A stretch of 64,000 nt of DNA. It comes from Paractinoplanes lichenicola. GTDB lineage: Bacteria > Actinomycetota > Actinomycetes > Mycobacteriales > Micromonosporaceae. A program made the translations under genes and the position numbers. Of this stretch, positions 25,908 to 32,365 are shown piece by piece; position 1 is the first letter of the stretch; each line of letters opens with the position of its first letter. The DNA lies in assembly GCF_016785085.1 (NCBI RefSeq), contig NZ_JAENHO010000012.1, forward strand, positions 346,971 through 410,970. The letters are read 5' to 3'. The notes below the pieces were generated by a model. That model was not told where the DNA came from. It made no database searches and saw only the letters and a list, made by a program, of their open reading frames with translations.

Positions 25908-26135
25908 CCCACAACCCACGATCCCGACCCGGTCCGCTCATCCCCCTACCGACCCATTCCGCCCGTCAGCCTTCGCGTCGTTCGACGGCCGCCGTTTGCG
26001 TCTCCCTCGGCTTTGGCCCACCTTTTCGCGCCCGACCGTCCTCACCTCTTCCCCAACCGCCGCTTACCTTCTCGCGCCCACAATTCCCGCGCGAGCCTCC
26101 CCGCCTCCTCTTCAACCGCCTCCCCGAGCGGCGAC
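25908..26135. other. C-rich intergenic region with degenerate repeats
   Basis: 228 bp between convergent genes. The plus strand is strongly pyrimidine-rich (CCCG, CCTC, TTCC runs). A CCGCC/CGCG-CCCAC-ATTCCCGCG block appears near 26060-26100 and again near 26125-26165, the second copy running into the DUF998 gene end. No gene, clear terminator or promoter seen. Confidence 0.4.
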
Positions 26136-26957
26136 TCACCTTCCCCCGCCCACCCATTCCCGCGTGACCGTCTCCGCCTCTTTCTTTGCCGGCGAGCTGA
26201 CTTCTCGGGCCGTCACCCAGCCGATCCAGCCCAGGCCGAGGAAGAGCGCGACCCGTTCCAGCAGGCCGCTGGGGTTGCCCGGAAGCACGTCGGCGGCATC
26301 GAGCAGGACGAGCACGCTGGCTGCCACAAACGTGACCGTCATAATCCCGGCAATCGCGTAGGCGACCGCACGCCGGCCGAGCAGTGCGGCGGCCCCGATC
26401 CCGGCCAGGCCGAGTGTGATCGCGACCAGTTGGTGCACGAGCCCGATCGTCGTGTGCGTCGCCTCGGTGCCGGGCGGGTAGCCGATGCCCGCGTCGGTCG
26501 GCAACACGGCCAGGGCCACGAGGCTGACGCCACACCACGCGACCAGGTTGCTTGCTCGGCGCTGGTTCTTTGGCATGGCGGCGTTGCTTGTCCGGCGCTG
26601 GGTTACGAGGGCTGCAGTGTTGCTTGTCCGGCGCTGGCTTGCGTCGGCGGCGGTATTGCTTGTCCGGCGCTGGCTTGCGTCCGCGGCGGTGTTGCTTGTC
26701 CGGCGCTGGCTCACGAGGGTGGCGGTGTTGCTTGTCCGGCGTAGGCCTGCGGCGCCGGCTAGGAGCCAGAGGCCGCACAGGGCGAGGTTGATGTTGTTGA
26801 GCCAGCCGTGCGGGCCGAGCGAGAGTTGGCTGACCCAGTTGCGGCTGGAGTCGTAGCCCGGGCGCAGCCAGCCGGCCGCCGTCACGAAGACGATCATCTG
26901 AACCGCGGCCACGGCGCAGCCCAGCGGCAGCAGGCGGGCGACGCGTTCCGGGATCAC
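26136..26957 (-). CDS. DUF998 family membrane protein with in-frame repeat insertion
   Basis: 273 residues. Helices at about 9-30 and 53-71 and the motif WLRPGYDSSRNWVSQLSLGPHGWLNN identify DUF998. Between the second helix and the next (140-152) lies an insert at residues 72-138 made of six copies of a 12-residue unit, QRRTSNTAADAS and variants. Further helices and a charged tail (SSPAKKEAETVTREW) follow. The insert is hydrophilic, basic and absent from ordinary DUF998 proteins of ~200 residues. Function of the family is unknown. It is divergent from the methyltransferase gene. Confidence 0.8.
   Translation of the reverse strand: MIPERVARLLPLGCAVAAVQMIVFVTAAGWLRPGYDSSRNWVSQLSLGPHGWLNNINLALCGLWLLAGAAGLRRTSNTATLVSQRRTSNTAADASQRRTSNTAADASQRRTSNTAALVTQRRTSNAAMPKNQRRASNLVAWCGVSLVALAVLPTDAGIGYPPGTEATHTTIGLVHQLVAITLGLAGIGAAALLGRRAVAYAIAGIMTVTFVAASVLVLLDAADVLPGNPSGLLERVALFLGLGWIGWVTAREVSSPAKKEAETVTREWVGGGR
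26544..26744 (-). repeat. 36-bp tandem repeat inside the DUF998 gene
   Basis: On the plus strand TTGCTTG(T/C)(C)CGGCG recurs at 26548, 26584, 26620, 26656, 26692 and 26728, an exact 36-bp period over six units. Because 36 is a multiple of three the reading frame is kept and the units encode the QRRTSNTAADAS-like repeats. Confidence 0.9.
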
Positions 26958-26999
26958 AACCGCAGCCTGTCACCCGGGAGCAAATCCTTTTGTCCACAC

Positions 27000-27005
27000 T
27001 AGACT
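27000..27005 (+). promoter_or_regulatory. -10 box, leaderless start of methyltransferase gene
   Basis: TAGACT ends six bases before ATG 27012 and no Shine-Dalgarno is present, matching leaderless actinobacterial promoters. The -35 region is not recognisable. Confidence 0.45.
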
Positions 27006-27011
27006 TCGACC

Positions 27012-27782
27012 ATGACGGATCTCGATACCGGCGTCCCGCACTCCGCCCGGGTCTGGAACTACTGGCTGGGCGGCACCGACAACTTCCCCGCCGACCGCGC
27101 GGTGGGCGACGAGTTCGCCAAGCTCTATCCCGACATCGTCGTCGTGGCCCGCAGCTCCCGGGCCTTCCTCAAGCGGGCCGTCACCTACCTGGCCGCCGAC
27201 GAGGGCGTACGCCAGTTCCTCGACATCGGCACCGGCATCCCCTCGGCCGAGCACACCCACCAGGTCGCCCACGCCGTGGCCCCCACCGCCCAGGTCGTCT
27301 ACGTCGACAACGACCCCCTCGTGCTGGCCCACGCCCACAGCGTGCTCTCCGGCGAGGCCGTCTACGTGGACGCAGACCTGCGCGACCCCGACGCCGTTCT
27401 GGCCTCGGCCGGCCTCGACCTGTCCCGCCCGGTCGGCCTGATCCTGATGAACATCCTCGGCCACATCCCCGACCTGAACGAGGCCGCCGCGATCACCCAG
27501 ACCCTGATGGCCGCCCTACCCTCCGGCAGCTACCTGATCACCGCCGACGGCACCAACGTCCTCGACGGCCCCGCCTTCACGGAGGCGATCAACGTCTGGA
27601 ACGCCAACGCACCCCTCTCCTACCACCTACGCCACCCCGACGACCTCTCCCGCTTCCTGACCGGCCTCGAACTCCTGGAACCCGGCCTGGTCCCCTGCTC
27701 CCGCTGGCGCCCATCCCCCAACGCCACCCCAGCCGACCTCCGCGAAACCGACGAGTACGCCGCAGTAGCACGCAAGCCCTGA
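27012..27782 (+). CDS. SAM-dependent methyltransferase, DUF574 family
   Basis: 256 residues starting MTDLDTGVPHSARVWNYWLGG and continuing NFPADR, then FLDIGTGIPSAEHTHQVA (SAM site, about 75-95), VVYVDNDPLVLAHA (acidic ribose-binding Asp), and YVDADLRDPDAV. This is the DUF574 / methyltransferase-19 group, highly expanded in filamentous actinomycetes and mostly of unknown substrate. It is a stand-alone gene with a leaderless-type promoter; nothing nearby suggests the acceptor. Confidence 0.9.
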   Translation: MTDLDTGVPHSARVWNYWLGGTDNFPADRAVGDEFAKLYPDIVVVARSSRAFLKRAVTYLAADEGVRQFLDIGTGIPSAEHTHQVAHAVAPTAQVVYVDNDPLVLAHAHSVLSGEAVYVDADLRDPDAVLASAGLDLSRPVGLILMNILGHIPDLNEAAAITQTLMAALPSGSYLITADGTNVLDGPAFTEAINVWNANAPLSYHLRHPDDLSRFLTGLELLEPGLVPCSRWRPSPNATPADLRETDEYAAVARKP

Positions 27783-28248
27783 CAACGGCCGCACAGCCTT
27801 CCGCCGCCGCCCGCCCAACCTTCCGACCGACCCACCGTCCGACTACCAGGCCGGCCCACCGCCCGACCGACCGGCCTACCGCCCACGCGCCCGACCGCCC
27901 GGCCGACCCACCGCCCGGACCGGCCCACGCCCACGCGCCCGACCGGCCGACCGCCCGAACGGCCCACCGGCGGCGGCGTCTCGCACCCGTTCACACCAAC
28001 TCGGCAGGTCCCGCACCGGGCCTTTCACGTCACTCCTCGGCCAAGGCCTTCGCGAACCACAGGCGACGTCCGAGCCGGTCAAACTCCACGTCGAGGGCGG
28101 CCGGCCATCACGTCGCGCCTCGGGTGACGACCACGCCGTCGACATGACGATCGTTGCCTTGTAGCCGAGTCGTCGCACAGCCTCTAAAGCGTCCTAGGAG
28201 GCTAGGTCTATCGTGGAGCGCTCGGTGCGTACCGGCGGACAACCGCAA
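27783..28248. other. Gene-free intergenic region: CCGACC-rich low-complexity tract
   Basis: This is the first part of an 846-bp spacer between two convergent genes. From about 27800 to 27970 the plus strand is a run of CCGACC/CCCACC/CGGCC variants, so the minus strand carries many GGG and GGT runs with G-quadruplex potential. After this comes ordinary sequence, a short inverted repeat CCTAG-GAGG-CTAGG (28193-28206) and a TATCGT -10-like box (28209-28214) just ahead of a tandem array. I see no gene. Confidence 0.5.
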
Positions 28249-28249
28249 T

Positions 28250-28433
28250 GCCGGTTACTGGCGGCGGACATTCGCACCGCCGGTTACTAGCAGCGAGCAA
28301 TAGCAACGCCGTTAACTGGCCGCGGGCAATCAGAGCGCCGGTTACTGGCGGAGGTGATCACAGCGCCGGTTACTGGCAGCTGGCAATCACAGCGCCGGTT
28401 ACTGCCAGTGGGCGATCACGGCGCCGGTTAGCG
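28250..28433. repeat. 29-bp tandem repeat array (seven units)
   Basis: Units starting with GCCGGTTACTGGC or close variants begin at 28250, 28279, 28308, 28337, 28365, 28394 and 28423; the step is 29 bp five times and 28 bp once. The second half of each unit resembles GGCAATCACAGC. The start of the unit is itself a partial dyad (GCCGGTTA...). Units are contiguous with no unique spacers, so this is not a CRISPR array. Bases 28434-28628 after it hold no recognisable gene. Confidence 0.9.
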
Positions 28434-28628
28434 AATCCGCGCCGCGGCGAGAACCGGCCGGTGAGGGCGGCAGCACTTCCCGCAAGGACGGCACGAACAG
28501 GTTTGCACGTTGAGAAGCGGGACGGCCCCGGCTCGGGGGCCCCTCGGACTATTGGTCGGCGGGGAGAACTCGTACGGGAGCAGGAAATCCGGACGAGTCG
28601 CCGATCGACGACTCGTCCGGATCAGTTG

Positions 28629-30026
28629 TCAGCGGGCCGTGGTGTAGGCGGCGGAGCCGATCAGCTCGAGTGAGACCTGCAGGCGCTCCAGGCTGATGTT
28701 CTTGGCGATCGTGTCCTCGGGGCTGTGGTACGGGGGTTCAAGCAGCGCCGGCGACTCCTCGCCGCGCCAGGAGAAGTTGGCTGAGGCGATGCCGACCTCC
28801 TGGAACGACTGGTGGTCGGACGAGCCGCGCAGCGTGACCGGGCTGATGCGGGAGGCGTAGCCGAGGCGGGTGGCGGCGGCCGCGACTTCGTTGGTGGCCC
28901 GGTTGGCGAGGCCGTCGAAGGACAGCAGCCAGTAGCGGGTGGCCGGGTCCCAGCTCGTCGCGACCATGTCGTTCTGGTAGACGGCGAGGATGCGGTCGCG
29001 TTCGGGCTGCGGCAACTGGGCCACGTAGTAGCGCGAACCGATCAGGCCCTGCTCCTCCGAGCCCCACAGCGCGAACCGAAGTTGCGCGTTTGTCGGCAAC
29101 TTGCGCAACACTCGCGCAAGTTCGAGGCAGAGCACGGTGCCCGAACCGTCGTCGTTCGCGCCGGGGGCGCCGATCACCGTGTCGTAGTGTGCGCTAACCA
29201 TCACGACCGGGCCTGTGGACGAGCGGCGGGGCTGGTTGGCGAGGACGTTGTGCGAGGTCAGGCCGCGGTGTGCGGTCGTCGACAGAGTGAGCGACAGCTT
29301 GCGGGCGGCGAGCAGCGCGCGCAAACGGTGCTTCTGGGCCTGGGCGACGCCGACGACCGGGATGGGCGCGGGCGTGGTGGCCAGGCCGGGCAGCTGCGGG
29401 CTGAACGCGGAGGCCCGGCGGGGCTCGACCAGGTCGGCGGGCAGGAAGATGACGGCGGCGGCCTTGCGCGCGACGGCCAGGTTGACCACGGTCTCGCGGG
29501 TGTCGGCCACGTAGTCGATCAGCAGGATCTTGCCCCGGACGTCGGCCGGATAGTCGGCCTCGCCGCCCAGCTTGGCGTCGACCACGTCGCCGCGCACCTT
29601 GGTGTCGAGGGCCGCGTGGGGCGAGGCGCCGCACTGCCAGTTCAGGTCGGTGGGCAGGCCGCGGGGCGAGCCGAGCTGGGCCAGGAACTTGTCGGCGACC
29701 GGGAACGGCTGCAGGTCGACGTCGTAGCCGAGCTTGTCGAGCACGCCCGCGATGTAGCCGGCGGCGACGCGCTCGGACCGGGTGCCGCCGATGCGCGGGC
29801 CGATGCCGATCGACAGCACCTTGAGGTGGTCGAGGGCGCGTTCCGCGGACACCCGCTTCGCCACGTCGATGTCGTGGCCGGTCAGGGTGGGCGGCAGCGC
29901 GGCGCCGGGGCGTTGCCCGGTGGCGGCCCAGGCGGGCGCGGGCAGGGCGACGGTGGCCGCCCCACCCAGCGCCACGGTCAGCATGCGCCTGCGGCTCACC
30001 GATGAGCGGCGCGGTTGCGTGTCCAA
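28629..30026 (-). CDS. Secreted M28 family metallopeptidase (Tat signal, PA domain)
   Basis: 465 residues. The start is TTG 30026: GAGGAGG lies four bases before it, and only this start keeps the twin-arginine signal (SRRRMLTVALGGAATVAL). Residues ~130-260 contain a PA-like domain. The zinc peptidase core shows SAHYDT (His and first ligand), GANDDGSG (bridging Asp), GSEEQGL (catalytic and binding Glu pair), QNDM and a final YHSPEDT His. Members are aminopeptidases releasing N-terminal residues from peptides, here outside the cell. It stands alone, convergent with the methyltransferase across the repeat region. Confidence 0.92.
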   Translation of the reverse strand: MDTQPRRSSVSRRRMLTVALGGAATVALPAPAWAATGQRPGAALPPTLTGHDIDVAKRVSAERALDHLKVLSIGIGPRIGGTRSERVAAGYIAGVLDKLGYDVDLQPFPVADKFLAQLGSPRGLPTDLNWQCGASPHAALDTKVRGDVVDAKLGGEADYPADVRGKILLIDYVADTRETVVNLAVARKAAAVIFLPADLVEPRRASAFSPQLPGLATTPAPIPVVGVAQAQKHRLRALLAARKLSLTLSTTAHRGLTSHNVLANQPRRSSTGPVVMVSAHYDTVIGAPGANDDGSGTVLCLELARVLRKLPTNAQLRFALWGSEEQGLIGSRYYVAQLPQPERDRILAVYQNDMVATSWDPATRYWLLSFDGLANRATNEVAAAATRLGYASRISPVTLRGSSDHQSFQEVGIASANFSWRGEESPALLEPPYHSPEDTIAKNISLERLQVSLELIGSAAYTTAR

Positions 30027-30216
30027 GGTTCCTCCTCGTCGATCCGGCTGGTGCTCCGGCGCGGACGGACGGCCCTGGTCAGGCTGTCGATCCCCGTGAC
30101 ATGCAACCTAGGGGTGAAATCGCGGATCTTCAATATTGACATGTGTGAAGTCAGGCCGGGACCCGCGAGATCATCGTCGCCGCGAGCGGCGATTCGCGCA
30201 GCCGGATGCGCGGGAT

Positions 30217-30987
30217 TCAGCCCCGGAAGACGGCGGCGTGCCCGCGCGCGAACTGAGCGAAGGTGCGCGGTTCGTGCCCGGTCAGCCGCAGGACGTCGGC
30301 GGTGGTGCCGGCCATGCTGCCCGCGCGCTGCGACCGGAAGATGGCCACGATCGCGTCGGCCAGGAACGGGGGCAGCCCGTCGTCGATCAGAGCCGCTCGG
30401 GCCTGATCGTCATGGACGTGCACATAGGCCACCGTACGACCGATGGCCCGCGACAGCTCGTCGGCGATCTGCGCGTAGGTGATCGCGGCGGGGCCGGTCA
30501 GCGTGTAGGTCCGGCCCGCGTGCCCGTCGCCGGTGAGGGCCGCCGCCGCGCAGTCCGCCACGTCCCGCGGGTCGACGAACGAGATCGCGGCCTCCCCCGC
30601 CGGCGCGAAAAGGGTGCTCGCCGGGGCGTACGCGAACAGGTTGGTCATGAATGTGCGCGGTCTGAGCAGAACGTGCGCGATCCCGGACGCGGCCAGGTGC
30701 TGCTCGATCTGTCCGTGCCACTGCTCGAAGATGAGCGGCGACTGCACGTTCGCGTCCGGGCCGGACAGCTTGACGATCAGTTTGACGCCCGCGGCCGCGG
30801 CGGCGTCGATGGCCGCGCACTCGAACGCGACCTGGTCGGGCACGTTCGCGCAGGACAGGAAGAGCCGATCGGCGCCGGCGAACGACAGGTCGCGGCCGGC
30901 GGCGCGCACCTCGGCGCCACTTTCGCTCAGTAAACGAACAACATGCGCACCGACGTTGCCGGTCGCACCGGTCACCAGGATGGTCAT
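30217..30987 (-). CDS. NmrA-like NAD(P)H-binding protein
   Basis: 256 residues from ATG 30987, overlapping the FAD oxidase stop (ATGA) with GGAGG upstream. The Rossmann motif GATGNVG (7-13) begins an atypical SDR of the NAD(P)-binding/NmrA type; no YxxxK catalytic pair is seen, consistent with a redox sensor or a divergent reductase. RTYTLTGPAAITYAQIADELSRAIGR (~170-195) is typical of this group. Coupled translation suggests it acts with the FAD oxidase. Confidence 0.85.
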   Translation of the reverse strand: MTILVTGATGNVGAHVVRLLSESGAEVRAAGRDLSFAGADRLFLSCANVPDQVAFECAAIDAAAAAGVKLIVKLSGPDANVQSPLIFEQWHGQIEQHLAASGIAHVLLRPRTFMTNLFAYAPASTLFAPAGEAAISFVDPRDVADCAAAALTGDGHAGRTYTLTGPAAITYAQIADELSRAIGRTVAYVHVHDDQARAALIDDGLPPFLADAIVAIFRSQRAGSMAGTTADVLRLTGHEPRTFAQFARGHAAVFRG

Positions 30988-32324
30988 CGCGAACCTCCGG
31001 GGCTGGGTTTGATGTTGGGGTTGAGCCGGAACACGTTGTGCGGATCCCAGTGGTCCTTGACCGCCGTGAGCCGCGAGAGCCTTTCCCCGTACGCGGTGCC
31101 GGGGTCCTCGTCGGACAGGAACGCGGCGTACTGGCCGGACGCGTACGGGCGGAGCCGTTCCCAGCCGGCCCGCACCCACGCGCGGTGGTCGTCGCCGCCC
31201 GGTCCGGCCCAGTTCGCGATCAGGCGCAGCTCGAAACCGGGTGGTCGCGGCCCGACCGCGGTGGCGTCCGGCGCGATCCGGCTGGCCGCGCCGCCGATCA
31301 GCCAGCCGTTGAGCAGCGACTGCGGCGTGGGCAGGGTCGCGACCAGGTCGGTCAGCACGTCCGGGGGCAGCTCGGGCAGCTGGTGGGAGCGCCAGTACGA
31401 GCACAGGCCGGGCGCGGCGGCCAGGTCGAGCAGCGACTGTACGGCGCGGTACGGCATCGGCCGCACCAGGTCGGCCAGCGGCTCGCCCAGGGCGCGCAGC
31501 GGCGCCAGCACTCGCTCGCCGGTCGCGGGGTCGCCGCACCACACCGGCAGCAGGCCGAACACGGGCGTACCGGCCAGGGCGGGGATGGGCGGGGACTGGG
31601 TGGCGACGAGGGCGATGCCCAGCTCGTCGGGGGCGTCGGCGGCCCAGGAGCTCAGGAACCGGAGCACCTCCGCGGCCTGGTCGAGGGGCCAGAAGATCGG
31701 CCCGCCGAGCACCACCGGCCCGACCGGATGCAGGTCGTACTCGAACGCGGTGACGATGCCGAAGTTGCCTCCCCCGCCGCGCAGTGCCCACAGCAGCTCG
31801 GCGTCCGCCCGGACGAGGTCGCCGTCCGCCGTGACGAGCGAGGCGCCGCGCAGGTTGTCGACGGTGAGCCCGTGCCTGCGCATCAGGTGGCCGAAGCCGC
31901 CGCCCAGCGTGACGCCCGCGATGCCGGTCGAGCTGACCGAGCCGCCCGTGGTGGCCAGCCCGTGCCGCTGGGTCGCGAGGTCGAACTCGGCCCAGGTCAG
32001 CCCGGCCGCCGCCCGTACGCTGCGGGTCGCGGGATCGACCGTGACGGCCTTCATCGGGGACAGGTCGATCGTCACGCCGCCGTCGGAGACGCCGTACCCC
32101 TGCACGGAGTGGCCGCCGCCGCGCACCGCGATCGGCAGATCGTGCTCGCGGGCGTAGCGGACGGCGGTCTGCACGTCGTCGGCGCCGGCGCAGCGTGCGA
32201 TCAGGGCCGGGCGGCGGTCGAAGGCGCCGTTCCAGACGCGCCGGGCCTCGTCGTAGCCCTCCTCACCGGGCCGCAGCAGCGTGCCGCGAAAGGCCTCGCG
32301 CAAGTTCATCAGTGATGTGGTCAT
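30984..32324 (-). CDS. FAD-binding oxidoreductase, BBE type
   Basis: 446 residues with a PCMH FAD domain: RGGGHSVQGYG carries His72, the usual 8-alpha covalent flavin attachment site; GIAGVTLGGGFGHLMRRHG and WALRGGGGNFGIV follow. The C-terminal berberine-bridge-enzyme motif (YGERLSRLTAVKDHWDPHNVFRLNPNI) closes the active site. There is no Cys in the GGSVSSTGIAG segment, so attachment is probably mono-covalent. Such enzymes oxidise sugars, alcohols or secondary-metabolite intermediates with O2. It lies 41 bp after the BTAD regulator gene and overlaps the NmrA-like gene. Confidence 0.9.
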   Translation of the reverse strand: MTTSLMNLREAFRGTLLRPGEEGYDEARRVWNGAFDRRPALIARCAGADDVQTAVRYAREHDLPIAVRGGGHSVQGYGVSDGGVTIDLSPMKAVTVDPATRSVRAAAGLTWAEFDLATQRHGLATTGGSVSSTGIAGVTLGGGFGHLMRRHGLTVDNLRGASLVTADGDLVRADAELLWALRGGGGNFGIVTAFEYDLHPVGPVVLGGPIFWPLDQAAEVLRFLSSWAADAPDELGIALVATQSPPIPALAGTPVFGLLPVWCGDPATGERVLAPLRALGEPLADLVRPMPYRAVQSLLDLAAAPGLCSYWRSHQLPELPPDVLTDLVATLPTPQSLLNGWLIGGAASRIAPDATAVGPRPPGFELRLIANWAGPGGDDHRAWVRAGWERLRPYASGQYAAFLSDEDPGTAYGERLSRLTAVKDHWDPHNVFRLNPNIKPSPGGSR

Positions 32325-32365
32325 GCCCGAGAGCGTGCGCGGGTGAGCGTTCCGTCAGCGTTCCA

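Noticed and set aside
28250..28433. CRISPR-like array with ~29-bp units
   Set aside because: Units are contiguous and degenerate, no unique spacers separate them, and no cas gene lies anywhere in the window.
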